From NCBI GenBank assembly GCA_964588705.1, contig CAZPQV010000001.1, forward strand, positions 26,290 to 90,289: a DNA stretch of 64,000 nt, in the 5' to 3' direction. Below, one piece after another: positions 34,004 to 43,082 of the stretch. Each line of letters begins with the position of its first letter. Position 1 is the first letter of the stretch. Below the pieces are notes generated by a model, which saw only the letters and a program-made list of their open reading frames with translations, had not been told where the DNA came from and searched no databases. A program made the position numbers and the translations under genes. The DNA is from CAZPQV01 sp964588705. GTDB taxonomy: Bacteria; Bacteroidota; Bacteroidia; Flavobacteriales; Weeksellaceae.

Positions 34004-34990
34004 TTAATTGATTAATGCATTTAAAGTATTTAGTGCTTTGGCGTTGAATAGACTGTCTTTTGCCATTTCCAAACACGCGTTATAATCGCCATATTTACCG
34101 GTGTTTTGTAGTGCCAGAGCTGCATTGGCAAGAACTACAGAATTTTGTTCATCGGTGCCTTTTCCTTCCAGAATATTTATAAAAATTTGGGAAGCTTCTT
34201 CTTTGGTGTTTCCGCCGAAAATCGTTGAAGGTTTAATATTTTTGAAATTAATATCTTCAGCCGAATAAATTTTATCACCATGTTTATCAACGACTTTGGT
34301 ATCGGATGTAAGGCTGATTTCATCATAACCATCCAACGCGTGAACGATCATAAAATCTGACTTTCTGTTTTGTAGGAGATACTGATAAATGCGTGCAATC
34401 TCAAGATTTGCGACACCAATCATACTGAATTTTGGTTGTGCAGGATTTACCAAAGGACCGAGAAGATTGAAAAAGGTTTTTAATCCCAAATTCTTTCTTA
34501 ATGGCGCAACAGAGCGTAATGCCGTGTGAAAAAGCGGCGCGTGAAGAAAGCAGAAATTGGTTTTTTCTAAATCTTGCTTTAAACCTTCCTCAGTGTCTTT
34601 GAACTGATAACCAAGATTTTCCAGCACATTGGAGGCTCCGCTGATGCTCGATGCTCCGTAGTTTCCCTGTTTTGCAACTTTTTGTCCGGCACCTGCAACC
34701 ACAAGACTTGCCAAAGTAGAGATGTTGAAAGTGTTTTTGCCATCGCCGCCGGTTCCTACTATGTCCACCAAATCATCGGTTTCCAAATTTACTGGTTTTG
34801 CTAATCGAAGCAGAGCGCTGCTGAATCCTTCCAATTCTTCCAGAGTAATGCTTCTCATCAAATAAACGGTAACGAAAGCGGTGACCTCATTTTCATTGAA
34901 TTTATTGTTGGCAATTTCCATCATTATCGATTTGGCTTCAGCTTTCGAAAGTGTTTGATGGTTAAATAAATATTGTAATATTTCTTTCAT
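34004..34990 (-). CDS. trpD: anthranilate phosphoribosyltransferase
   Basis: A 328-residue enzyme. VDIVGTGGDGKNTFNIST is the PRPP-binding glycine-rich motif; KQGNYGASSISGASNVLENLG and RKNLGLKTFFNLLGPLVNPA are conserved family segments. It transfers phosphoribose to anthranilate. It lies 3 nt after trpG. Confidence 0.97.
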   Translation of the reverse strand: MKEILQYLFNHQTLSKAEAKSIMMEIANNKFNENEVTAFVTVYLMRSITLEELEGFSSALLRLAKPVNLETDDLVDIVGTGGDGKNTFNISTLASLVVAGAGQKVAKQGNYGASSISGASNVLENLGYQFKDTEEGLKQDLEKTNFCFLHAPLFHTALRSVAPLRKNLGLKTFFNLLGPLVNPAQPKFSMIGVANLEIARIYQYLLQNRKSDFMIVHALDGYDEISLTSDTKVVDKHGDKIYSAEDINFKNIKPSTIFGGNTKEEASQIFINILEGKGTDEQNSVVLANAALALQNTGKYGDYNACLEMAKDSLFNAKALNTLNALIN

Positions 34991-34993
34991 TTT

Positions 34994-35563
34994 TTAATTG
35001 AGTAAGAAGTTCTCCATAATTTTTTTACCGTCCGGAGTTAAAATACTTTCCGGATGATATTGCACGCCATGAACATCGTAAGTTTTATGCTGCAACGACA
35101 TGATCATTCCTTCAAAATCTACCGAAGTTTCTTCAAGTTCCTCAGGAAAATTTTGCGGATCTACTGCCCAACTGTGATATCTGCCTACTTCAATAGTTTG
35201 CGGAAGATCTTTAAGAAGTTTGGCTTCCGGTTTTATTGTTGTAGCATTGGTGGCAACGCCGTGGTAAATTTCTTTTAGGTTAATCAGCGTTCCGCCAAAA
35301 GCTTCTGCAATAGCTTGTTGACCAAGGCAAACTCCTAAAATCGACTTTGTTGGTGCATAGGTTTTAATTACGTCGAGAAGAATTCCTGCTTCAGAAGGAA
35401 CTCCCGGTCCCGGAGAAAGAATAATTTTGTCGTAATCTGCGATGTCTTCCAACGAAATTTCATTATTGCGGAATACATCAACTTTTTTTCCTACAATTTG
35501 CTCGGTCATCTGCACCAAATTATAAGTAAAACTGTCGTAATTATCGAAGACTAATATTTTCAT
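34994..35563 (-). CDS. trpG: anthranilate synthase glutamine amidotransferase component
   Basis: A 189-residue class I amidotransferase. The catalytic triad motifs are GVCLGQQAIAEAFGG (Cys) and VQYHPESILTPDG (His, Glu); DNYDSFTYNLVQ and LSPGPGVPSEAG are typical for TrpG. Stand-alone, it works with TrpE from the preceding gene (5 nt spacing). Confidence 0.96.
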   Translation of the reverse strand: MKILVFDNYDSFTYNLVQMTEQIVGKKVDVFRNNEISLEDIADYDKIILSPGPGVPSEAGILLDVIKTYAPTKSILGVCLGQQAIAEAFGGTLINLKEIYHGVATNATTIKPEAKLLKDLPQTIEVGRYHSWAVDPQNFPEELEETSVDFEGMIMSLQHKTYDVHGVQYHPESILTPDGKKIMENFLLN

Positions 35564-35568
35564 TTTAA

Positions 35569-36981
35569 TTAAATTTTCTCAGCTTTTTTAATCGCTGATT
35601 TTAGAGCATTAAGTTTGTTATTTACTTCAAGAAGTTCATTGTTTGCTGAAGATTTGGCTACGAGTCCTGCACCAGCTTGATAAAAAAGCGTGTTGTTTTT
35701 ACTCAAAAATGTTCTAATCATTATTGCCTGATTACAGCTGCCATCAAAACCAACAAAACCAATGCAGCCGCCATAATAACTTCTTGGACTTTTTTCGTAA
35801 CGGTCGATGAGTTCCATTGCTTTGTATTTTGGAGCTCCACTTAAAGTGCCCTGCGGAAAAGTAGCTGCAATCATTTCAAAAGGATTTTGCAAAGGTTCTA
35901 CATCAGCCACAACCTCGCTAACCAAATGAATAACGTGCGAGAAAAAATGAATTTCCTTAAGTTTGGTTACCGTGGTGTTTTTACCATAAATACTCAGGTC
36001 ATTCCTTGCAAGATCTACAAGCATCGTGTGTTCGGCATTTTCTTTTGGATCCTTTCTGAGTTCTTCGGCAGCTTTTAGATCTTTCTCTGTTTCGCCGGTT
36101 CTTGCAAATGTGCCTGCGATAGGATGTATAATTGCTTTTCCGTTATTAATAATGAGTTGGCTTTCCGGACTGGATCCCATCAGTTTATAATCTCCATAAT
36201 CAAAGTAGAAAAGGTATGGAGAAGGGTTGATGTTTCTTAGGGCACGGTAAACATTGAAATCATCTCCGGAAAATTTCTGTTCGAATCTCCGGCTCAAAAC
36301 CAACTGAAATACATCGCCTCTATAACAGTGTTCTTTTGCATTTTCTACAAGTTGTTTGTAATCATCATCAGAAAGATTAGAAGTTTCGTTATTTTCAATT
36401 CTGAATGGAAAAACAGGCGCATTTTTTTGATGAATGATGTTTTCCAGTTCAAGAATTTCCGATTTAAGTCCATCAATATGATTTTCGATAAGAAACATTT
36501 CATCATTAAAATGGTTGATTGCAATTACATATTGGTAGAGTCGGTAGCGGAGTAACGGAATCTGGTTTCGATCTGTTTTTTCGCTGAATTTAATTTTTTC
36601 AAAAAAAGGAACTGCATCGTAACTTGTGTAGCCAAAGAAACCTTGTGCTGTTTTTCCTATTGCATGATCCGGTTTTTCACAATTAAAACTTTGAGAAAAA
36701 TTATGAAGCAAATCAGTAAGTTTAATATTTTCTAAACTGATTTTTTGTGGATTTTCTGAAGGGAATTTCAACTCCGCTTCTGTAAAATTTTTAATTTCAA
36801 TTCCGGCAATGGCATTTACAGCAATGTAGGAAAAATTGTTTTCGCTGTTTTGGTTTCCGGCGCTTTCCAGTAAAATGGTATCACGAAATTTATCTCGTAA
36901 ACGAAGGTAAATTCCGACGGGTGTGAAGAGGTCACTCATCACAACTTTTACGGTGGTTTTTAAAGATATTTCTGTTTTCAT
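35569..36981 (-). CDS. trpE: anthranilate synthase component I
   Basis: A 470-residue chorismate-using enzyme. The C-terminal catalytic domain has GDVFQLVLSRRFEQKF, SPSPYLFYFDYGDYKLMGSSPE-type sequence (here INPSPYLFYFDYGDYKLMGS), IAGTFARTGETEKDL, HTMLVDLARNDL and FPQGTLSGAPKYKAMEL. The start MKTEISLKTTVKVVM is used; the frame is open 37 codons further up, but that stretch is the attenuator and leader, not protein. The ATG begins 6 nt after the terminator T run, so translation depends on readthrough of the attenuator. Confidence 0.96.
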   Translation of the reverse strand: MKTEISLKTTVKVVMSDLFTPVGIYLRLRDKFRDTILLESAGNQNSENNFSYIAVNAIAGIEIKNFTEAELKFPSENPQKISLENIKLTDLLHNFSQSFNCEKPDHAIGKTAQGFFGYTSYDAVPFFEKIKFSEKTDRNQIPLLRYRLYQYVIAINHFNDEMFLIENHIDGLKSEILELENIIHQKNAPVFPFRIENNETSNLSDDDYKQLVENAKEHCYRGDVFQLVLSRRFEQKFSGDDFNVYRALRNINPSPYLFYFDYGDYKLMGSSPESQLIINNGKAIIHPIAGTFARTGETEKDLKAAEELRKDPKENAEHTMLVDLARNDLSIYGKNTTVTKLKEIHFFSHVIHLVSEVVADVEPLQNPFEMIAATFPQGTLSGAPKYKAMELIDRYEKSPRSYYGGCIGFVGFDGSCNQAIMIRTFLSKNNTLFYQAGAGLVAKSSANNELLEVNNKLNALKSAIKKAEKI

Positions 36982-36987
36982 AAGGAT

Positions 36988-37020
36988 AAAAAAAGACTTC
37001 AACGGTATCGTCAAAGTCTT
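36988..37020 (-). terminator. trp attenuator terminator
   Basis: On the minus strand AAGACTTTGACG (37009-37020) pairs with CGTTGAAGTCTT (36993-37004) over 12 bp with two G-U pairs and a 4-nt loop, followed by seven Ts. It lies between the Trp-rich leader peptide and trpE, 6 nt before the trpE start. A competing pairing of its 5' arm with CGTCGGGTCT (37060-37069) is possible. Confidence 0.85.
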
Positions 37021-37049
37021 AGTTATGCGTTTGCAAACAATATACAAGG

Positions 37050-37115
37050 TTAGTGCTTCAGACCCGACGAGAGTTTGAATAGCCACCACCAAGTATTGTT
37101 TGTTCTTGATTTCAC
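37050..37115 (-). CDS. trpL: trp operon leader peptide
   Basis: A 21-codon reading frame with GTG start at 37113-37115 and TAA at 37050-37052. It begins MKSRTNNT, has three consecutive Trp codons (TGG x3, 37083-37091, residues 9-11) and ends SSGLKH. Trp codons are rare by chance, and three in a row directly between a good promoter and a terminator in front of trpE mark it as an attenuation leader. A ribosome waiting at the Trp codons would leave 37060-37069 free to pair with the terminator 5' arm. A ribosome at the stop codon would cover it. The TAnnTTTG box ends 5 nt before the GTG, so the message may start at or near the start codon. Confidence 0.82.
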   Translation of the reverse strand: MKSRTNNTWWWLFKLSSGLKH

Positions 37116-37120
37116 AAAGG

Positions 37121-37151
37121 CAAATATATAAATGTTTTAGAATTTACCAAA
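37121..37151 (-). promoter_or_regulatory. trp operon promoter (Bacteroidota type)
   Basis: On the minus strand TTTG (37148-37151) is 19 bp upstream of TATATTTG (37121-37128), an exact match to the Bacteroidota -33/-7 consensus. Transcription should begin close to the leader GTG. The rest of the divergent spacer (37152-37252) holds the lysS -7 box TATTTTTG at 37222-37229. Confidence 0.8.
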
Positions 37152-37252
37152 CAAAAATTTAGAATTATTATTTCTGATTTTTGAGCATGGATTTGTTTTC
37201 TGTTCTTTCTATAAAAATCACTATTTTTGCAAATTCTAAAAAGAACAGAAAA

Positions 37253-38950
37253 ATGTCGTTATCAGAACAGGAATTAATCCGCCGCGAAAAATTGCAGAAA
37301 CTTACAGAAATGGGAATCGATGCATTCCCGGCTGCAGAATATAAAATCACCTATACTACCGCTTCAATAAAGGAAAATTTTGAGGAAGGAAAGAAGGTGA
37401 AACTGGCTGGTAGATTGATGTCGAGAAGAATTCAGGGGAAAGCGAGTTTTGCAGAACTTCAGGATTCTGAAGGGAGAATTCAGGTGTATTTCAACCGTGA
37501 CGAAATTTGTCCGGGTGATGATAAACAACTGTATAACGAGGTTTACAAACATCTTTTAGACATCGGTGATATTATCGGAATTGAAGGTGAACTGTTCAAA
37601 ACTCAGGTTGGAGAAATGACGGTAATGGTGAAGAATTTCACATTGCTTACAAAAGCACTTCGTCCGCTGCCATTGGCAAAAACCGATGAACAAGGCGTAG
37701 TTCACGATGCATTCAACGATCCTGAATTGAGATACAGACAGCGCTACGTTGATTTAACTGTTAATCCACACGTGAAAGAAGTTTTTATTAAAAGAACAAA
37801 ACTGTTCAATGCGATGAGAACATTCTTCAATGAAGCTGGATATTTTGAGGTGGAAACGCCGGTTCTTCAATCGATTCCGGGAGGTGCTGCTGCAAGACCG
37901 TTTATCACGCATCACAATGCTTTAGACATTCCGTTATATTTAAGAATTGCCAACGAACTGTACCTGAAAAGACTGATTGTGGGTGGTTTTGACGGTGTTT
38001 ACGAATTCTCGAAAAACTTCAGAAATGAAGGGATGGACAGAACTCATAATCCGGAATTCACGGCAATGGAAATTTATGTTGCCTACAAAGATTACAACTG
38101 GATGATGGATTTCACCGAGAGGTTGTTGGAGTTCTCTGCAATCCAAGTGAACGGAACGACAGAATCTCAGTTTGGAGAACATACCATTAACTGGAAAGCA
38201 CCATATCCTAGGATTTCGATGACGGAAGCGATTCAGAAATATACAGGATTTGACATTACCGGAAAAACTGAAAAAGAACTTTACGACTTTGCAAAATCTA
38301 TCGGAATTGAAGTGGATGATACCATGGGCAAAGGAAAACTGATTGATGAAATTTTTGGTGAAAAATGCGAAGGAAACTTTATTCAGCCAACATTTATTAC
38401 CGATTATCCGATTGAGATGTCGCCATTAACCAAGAAACACCGAAGTAAAGAAGGTTTAACGGAACGTTTCGAGTTGATGGTTTGCGGAAAAGAAATCGCC
38501 AACGCTTATTCGGAACTGAATGATCCGATTGATCAAAGAGAGCGTTTCGAAGCGCAGCTGGCACTTTCAGAAAGAGGCGACGACGAAGCGATGTTCATCG
38601 ATAACGATTTCATCCGTGCTTTGGAATATGGTATGCCACCAACTTCAGGTTTAGGTATTGGGATGGACAGACTCGTGATGTTCCTTACCAACAATGCTTC
38701 GATTCAGGAAGTTTTGTTCTTTCCGCAAATGAAACCGGAGAAAACTACACCACAAATCGAATTGGGAGAAGATGAAAAAGTAATCATTGAAATTTTGAAT
38801 TCTCAGGAAGAGCCAATGAATTTATTACAGGTGAAAGAACGGAGCCAACTTTCCGGAAAGAAATGGGATAAAGCCACTAAAAATCTGACAAAAAATAATC
38901 TTATTAAAGTAGAGAAAACGGATGACGCTTTGCTGATGTCTGCGCTTTAA
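37253..38950 (+). CDS. lysS: lysine--tRNA ligase
   Basis: A 565-residue class II synthetase. The start MSLSEQELIRREKLQKL follows a TATTTTTG box by 23 nt; the 24 codons before it are promoter sequence. An OB-fold anticodon domain comes first (VKLAGRLMSRRIQGKASFAELQD), then motif 2 (RNEGMDRTHNPEFTAMEIY) and motif 3 (PTSGLGIGMDRLVMFL). An additional 65-residue C-terminal extension (DEKVIIEILNSQEEPMNLLQ) after the catalytic core is a flavobacterial feature. Confidence 0.97.
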   Translation: MSLSEQELIRREKLQKLTEMGIDAFPAAEYKITYTTASIKENFEEGKKVKLAGRLMSRRIQGKASFAELQDSEGRIQVYFNRDEICPGDDKQLYNEVYKHLLDIGDIIGIEGELFKTQVGEMTVMVKNFTLLTKALRPLPLAKTDEQGVVHDAFNDPELRYRQRYVDLTVNPHVKEVFIKRTKLFNAMRTFFNEAGYFEVETPVLQSIPGGAAARPFITHHNALDIPLYLRIANELYLKRLIVGGFDGVYEFSKNFRNEGMDRTHNPEFTAMEIYVAYKDYNWMMDFTERLLEFSAIQVNGTTESQFGEHTINWKAPYPRISMTEAIQKYTGFDITGKTEKELYDFAKSIGIEVDDTMGKGKLIDEIFGEKCEGNFIQPTFITDYPIEMSPLTKKHRSKEGLTERFELMVCGKEIANAYSELNDPIDQRERFEAQLALSERGDDEAMFIDNDFIRALEYGMPPTSGLGIGMDRLVMFLTNNASIQEVLFFPQMKPEKTTPQIELGEDEKVIIEILNSQEEPMNLLQVKERSQLSGKKWDKATKNLTKNNLIKVEKTDDALLMSAL

Positions 38951-38972
38951 GAGAAATTTAATTCTAAATACC

Positions 38973-39006
38973 AATAACGGACTTTTTTATAGTCCGTTAT
39001 TTTTTT
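38973..39006 (+). terminator. terminator after lysS
   Basis: The 11-bp stem AATAACGGACT / AGTCCGTTATT (38973-38983, 38991-39001) is followed by a T run to 39006. Confidence 0.88.
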
Positions 39007-39304
39007 AATAAATGAAAACCATTTTTGAAAACCTGTGATTATAAGATGGTTTATCTCGATTTTACTTAGGGTTTTAAAAACGAAATGATGTTTTGTTTTT
39101 TTACTCTTATTTTTCTGTTTTTTAATTAAAATATAATGGTTTTCTGTTGATAACTTTTGCCGTTTTTAGCACTGTTTTTTCTTTCATATCTCACTTATTT
39201 TTCCGATATTTGCTAGTCTTTGCATTTCGCAAAACAATCAGAAATTTTTAATAAAAATTTAAGTTTGCCAAACGGTGTTTTACCAAGGGCAAAAAGCAAA
39301 AATT
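39007..39304 (+). other. AT-rich gyrB upstream region
   Basis: With the lysS terminator this is part of a 354-base stretch without a gene. It is AT-rich with T and A runs. TTTGC words occur near 39190-39225 (ATATTTGC, TCTTTGC), but none is an exact TAnnTTTG with a -33 partner. No open frame of note is seen on either strand. It presumably carries the gyrB promoter. Confidence 0.5.
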
Positions 39305-41239
39305 ATGAGTCAAAAACAATATACAGCAAGCAGTATTCAGGCCCTGGAAGGGATGGAGCACGTAAGGATGAGACCATCGATGTACATCGGTGATGTTGGG
39401 GCGCGTGGTCTGCACCATTTGGTTTACGAAGTGGTGGATAACTCTATTGATGAGGCTTTGGCAGGACATTGTGACACGATTAGTGTTACCATTCATGAAG
39501 GAGACGGGATTTCGGTTCGTGATAACGGTCGTGGTATTCCGGTAGATTTTCACGAAAAAGAACAGAAATCTGCATTGGAGGTAGTAATGACCAAAATTGG
39601 TGCAGGTGGTAAATTCGATAAAGATTCCTATAAAGTTTCGGGAGGTTTGCATGGTGTTGGGGTTTCCTGTGTTAATGCGCTTTCGAACTCGCTGATTGCT
39701 ACAGTTTACAGAGACGGTATTATCTATCAGCAGAAATATTCTCAAGGAAAAGCTTTGGCAAATGTTGAGGAAATCGGAAAAACGGATGACCGTGGAACGA
39801 TGGTTTTCTTCCAGCCGGATGATACTATTTTCCAGGAACTGGTTTATAATTACGATACTTTGGCAGCACGTCTTCGTGAACTTTCTTTCTTGAATAAAGG
39901 AATTACTATCACGCTTATGGATGAAAGGGTAAAAGAAGAGGACGGATCTTTCAAATCAGATGTTTTCCATTCTGAAGGCGGATTGATGGAGTTCGTAGAA
40001 TATATCGACGGTAGCCGCGAAGCGATCATGGAAAATGTAATTTTCATGGAAGGCGAAAGGGAAGGAATTCCGGTGGAAGTAGCGATGAGATACAATACGT
40101 CTTTCAACGAAAACCTTCATTCGTACGTCAATAATATCAATACACACGAAGGTGGAACTCACTTGGCTGGTTTCAGAAGAGCACTTACGAGAACACTGAA
40201 AAAATTTGCTGATGAACTTGGACTTCCTCAAAAGGAAAAAGTAGAAGTAACAGGAGATGACTTCCGTGAAGGTCTTACGGCGATTATTTCTGTAAAAGTG
40301 ATGGAGCCGCAGTTCGAGGGACAGACCAAAACGAAATTGGGTAACTCTGAAGTTTCCGGTGCGGTTGATAAAATTGTGGGTGAAATGCTCACGAATTTCC
40401 TTGAGGAGCATCCAAATGAAGCAAAACAGATCGTTCAGAAAGTAGTTCTTGCTGCAAAAGCGAGACAGGCAGCGAAGAAAGCCCGAGAATTGGTTCAGCG
40501 TAAATCGCCTTTAGGTGGAGCAGGACTTCCGGGGAAACTCGCCGACTGTTCATCTAAAGATCCTGAAATTTCAGAGATTTTCCTGGTTGAGGGCGATTCC
40601 GCAGGTGGTACTGCAAAACAGGGACGTGACCGTCATTTCCAGGCGATTCTTCCTTTAAGAGGTAAGATTTTGAACGTTGAAAAATCTATGCTCCATAAAG
40701 TTTATGATAACGAAGAAATCAGAAATATTTACACGGCTCTAGGAGTTTCCGTTGGAACTGAAGAAGACAGTAAAGCACTGAACCTTACCAAATTAAGATA
40801 TCATAAAGTAGTGATTATGACCGATGCCGATGTGGATGGTTCTCACATTTCTACACTGATTCTTACCTTCTTCTTCCGTTACATGAAGGAACTTATTGAG
40901 CAGGGTTATGTTTATATCGCTTCGCCGCCACTTTATTTATTGAAGAAAGGAAACAAGAAAATTTATGCCTGGAATGAAAAAGAAAGGGAAGAAAAAACCC
41001 TTGAAATGGCAACCGACGGAAAAGGCGTTGAAGTACAGCGTTACAAAGGTCTTGGGGAAATGAATGCCGAACAACTGTGGGAAACCACCATGAATCCTGA
41101 TAACAGAATCATGAAGCAGGTAACCATTGAAAATGCCGGTGAAGCAGACCGTGTATTTTCGATGCTGATGGGTGATGAAGTTCCGCCAAGAAGAGAGTTT
41201 ATCGAGAAAAATGCAAGATACGCAAGAATTGACGCTTAA
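39305..41239 (+). CDS. gyrB: DNA gyrase subunit B
   Basis: A 644-residue ATPase subunit of gyrase. The start MSQKQYTASSIQALEGMEHVR is the normal GyrB start; ten in-frame codons before it are ignored. GHKL ATPase motifs are DNSIDEALAGHCD, DNGRGIPVDFH and VSGGLHGVGVSCVNALS. The TOPRIM domain has EIFLVEGDSAGGTAKQGRDR and MTDADVDGSHI. The C-terminus has QRYKGLGEMNAEQLWETTM. The length suits the short GyrB class without the E. coli insertion. ParE is the alternative, but the sequence fits GyrB. Confidence 0.95.
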   Translation: MSQKQYTASSIQALEGMEHVRMRPSMYIGDVGARGLHHLVYEVVDNSIDEALAGHCDTISVTIHEGDGISVRDNGRGIPVDFHEKEQKSALEVVMTKIGAGGKFDKDSYKVSGGLHGVGVSCVNALSNSLIATVYRDGIIYQQKYSQGKALANVEEIGKTDDRGTMVFFQPDDTIFQELVYNYDTLAARLRELSFLNKGITITLMDERVKEEDGSFKSDVFHSEGGLMEFVEYIDGSREAIMENVIFMEGEREGIPVEVAMRYNTSFNENLHSYVNNINTHEGGTHLAGFRRALTRTLKKFADELGLPQKEKVEVTGDDFREGLTAIISVKVMEPQFEGQTKTKLGNSEVSGAVDKIVGEMLTNFLEEHPNEAKQIVQKVVLAAKARQAAKKARELVQRKSPLGGAGLPGKLADCSSKDPEISEIFLVEGDSAGGTAKQGRDRHFQAILPLRGKILNVEKSMLHKVYDNEEIRNIYTALGVSVGTEEDSKALNLTKLRYHKVVIMTDADVDGSHISTLILTFFFRYMKELIEQGYVYIASPPLYLLKKGNKKIYAWNEKEREEKTLEMATDGKGVEVQRYKGLGEMNAEQLWETTMNPDNRIMKQVTIENAGEADRVFSMLMGDEVPPRREFIEKNARYARIDA

Positions 41240-41266
41240 ATTTTAAGTTAACCTATTTATAATATT

Positions 41267-41292
41267 AAAACCGTCGATATGGACGGTTTTTT
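41267..41292 (+). terminator. terminator after gyrB
   Basis: The perfect 9-bp stem AAAACCGTC / GACGGTTTT (41267-41275, 41282-41290) has a T run to 41292. Confidence 0.85.
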
Positions 41293-41307
41293 GCATTTAA
41301 TAAAATT

Positions 41308-42099
41308 ATGAAAAAAATATTTATTCCAATTTTGGCAGCAGCAGTTTGGCTGGTGTCGTGTAACAAAACTGAAACACAAAATACGGCTTCTGATTCAGAC
41401 CAAACGGTTCTTCAGAAAGATTCCAATTCGCTGCAGACAGATTCTATAAAAGTGGCTGATTCGTTAGTGTTATCAAAAACTTTAACGGTAGATTTTAAGC
41501 AAAAAGTTCTTTTGTTTTCCGGACTAGATAAGCAGGTTTTAGACAGTCTGTATAAAGATGAGATAAAACCTCAGGAAGATTATTCTAAAGCAAATATTGA
41601 AGCGGCTTTGAATGAGAATATGACGAAATATTTCAATGAAAACAAGGAGAATGTGAAGGATTATATGCCTGATTTCAAACAGACATGGGATCGGTTCTCT
41701 GAGATGAAAGTATTCTCCAATGAAAATGATTTTCTTACCATAAAATTTACCGGTTACGGATTTTCAGGCGGTGCACACGGCTATGCGTACGAAAATTATA
41801 AAATTGCCGATTTGAAAAATCAGAAGAAAATTCAGCTCGAAGATATTGTAGAAGTTTCTAAAGTGGATTGGAACGATGTATTGCTAAAGCAGACGGATTC
41901 AGATAAATTTATGATTTTTGAACCTGGAAAACTGTCTTATAATCAGAATTTTTATTTTGATAGTCAGGGAATTACGTTTGTTTATGGGCAGTACGAAATT
42001 GCGCCCTATGCCGCTGGAATTATTCCCATTCATATTCCGTATTCAAAAATTATGAAAGCTTTGAAACCCGATTTCAAAAATCGAATGGATATAAAATAA
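41308..42099 (+). CDS. DUF3298-containing lipoprotein
   Basis: A 263-residue lipoprotein with signal MKKIFIPILAAAVWLVSC (lipobox LVSC). A Ser/Asp/Gln-rich spacer follows, then a domain with GYGFSGGAHGYAYENYKIAD and the C-terminal NFYFDSQGITFVYGQYEIAPYAAGIIPIHIPYSKI. The latter is the DUF3298 (RsiV-type) signature, usually preceded by a DUF4163-like region. These domains occur in anti-sigma factors and cell-envelope proteins; no sigma factor gene is adjacent. Probably periplasmic. Confidence 0.82.
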   Translation: MKKIFIPILAAAVWLVSCNKTETQNTASDSDQTVLQKDSNSLQTDSIKVADSLVLSKTLTVDFKQKVLLFSGLDKQVLDSLYKDEIKPQEDYSKANIEAALNENMTKYFNENKENVKDYMPDFKQTWDRFSEMKVFSNENDFLTIKFTGYGFSGGAHGYAYENYKIADLKNQKKIQLEDIVEVSKVDWNDVLLKQTDSDKFMIFEPGKLSYNQNFYFDSQGITFVYGQYEIAPYAAGIIPIHIPYSKIMKALKPDFKNRMDIK

Positions 42100-42103
42100 A
42101 CTT

Positions 42104-42128
42104 AATGCTGCCATATCGGCAGCATTTT
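42104..42128 (+). terminator. terminator after the DUF3298 gene
   Basis: AATGCTGCC / GGCAGCATT (9 bp, 42104-42112 and 42118-42126) has a 5-nt loop and a short T run. A TATTTTTG box (42130-42137) for the next gene follows at once. Confidence 0.82.
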
Positions 42129-42144
42129 ATATTTTTGCGGTGCC

Positions 42145-42996
42145 ATGAAAAATGTCGCGTTTATCATCAATCCTTTTTCGGCGAAAAAAAATTATCATCC
42201 CTTTCTGAATGAACTCAAAAAGAAGGTTGATGATCCGCTGTATTACATTTCCGAATCCATTGAAGGAACGGATGAATTCATGCAGCAACATTTTGATAAT
42301 GTTGAGATTTTTGTGGCGATTGGTGGTGATGGTACAATTTCTACGGTTGCAAAAAACATTATCAATACAGATAAAATTCTGGCGATTTTTCCGGCAGGTT
42401 CAGGAAACGGATTCTCTAATGAAACCAATTTTCACAAAGATCTGGGCGCGTTGCTTGAAAAAATACAGGCAAAGGAATCCCGTAAAATAGATACGTTTAC
42501 GGTGAACGACCGACTTTCGATCAATGTTTCCGGAACCGGTTTCGATGGGAAAGTGGTAAAGGAATTTGAGAAAACTTCGCGTGGTTTCAAGAATTATATT
42601 AAAGTTTCGATTCAAACTTTTTTCAAATACAAACCGATTAAAGTCAAGTTTTTTGATGAACAGTATCAGCAGCATAATGGAAAATATTTAATGCTGAATA
42701 TCGCCAACACACGCCAGTTTGGGAACAACGCGTACATTGCGCCGCATGCCAGCAAAAGCGACGGATTGGTGGATGTGGTTTTGGTGAAGAAATTCCCGCT
42801 GCATTATTCCGCACTTTTTGCATTCAGAATGTTTACCAAAAAATTGAAGGAAGACGATTACCTCACCTATCTACCGGTTTCAGAAATCGAATTTAAAGTA
42901 AATACCAAAAACTGGCATTTGGACGGTGAGTATAATAAAATTAAATCGCCGGTCCATGTGAAAGTACTTCCGAAGAGTCTGCGGATTCTCATCTGA
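42145..42996 (+). CDS. diacylglycerol/sphingosine kinase-like lipid kinase
   Basis: A 283-residue protein of the DAGK_cat family. The nucleotide-binding motif is VAIGGDGTISTV (GGDGT at 60-64), followed by IFPAGSGNGFSNE (PAGSGNG 83-89). Later VSGTGFDGKVVKEFE, MLNIANTRQFGNNAYIAPHASKSDGLVDVV and WHLDGEY are typical. It phosphorylates a lipid or lipid-like alcohol; the exact substrate (diacylglycerol or a sphingoid base, both plausible in Bacteroidota) is not decidable. The ATG is 8 nt after a TATTTTTG box. Confidence 0.9.
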   Translation: MKNVAFIINPFSAKKNYHPFLNELKKKVDDPLYYISESIEGTDEFMQQHFDNVEIFVAIGGDGTISTVAKNIINTDKILAIFPAGSGNGFSNETNFHKDLGALLEKIQAKESRKIDTFTVNDRLSINVSGTGFDGKVVKEFEKTSRGFKNYIKVSIQTFFKYKPIKVKFFDEQYQQHNGKYLMLNIANTRQFGNNAYIAPHASKSDGLVDVVLVKKFPLHYSALFAFRMFTKKLKEDDYLTYLPVSEIEFKVNTKNWHLDGEYNKIKSPVHVKVLPKSLRILI

Positions 42997-43082
42997 TTTA
43001 TTGTAACACGGAGTTTATGAAGTTGCTCACAGAGTCAACGGAGTTTCTTCTTAATACCCAGTGTAAAGTAATCTTTTTTGAT

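Noticed and set aside
36982..37092. 37-codon N-terminal extension of trpE
   Set aside because: The region is the attenuator terminator and leader in another frame; TrpE starts normally at 36981.
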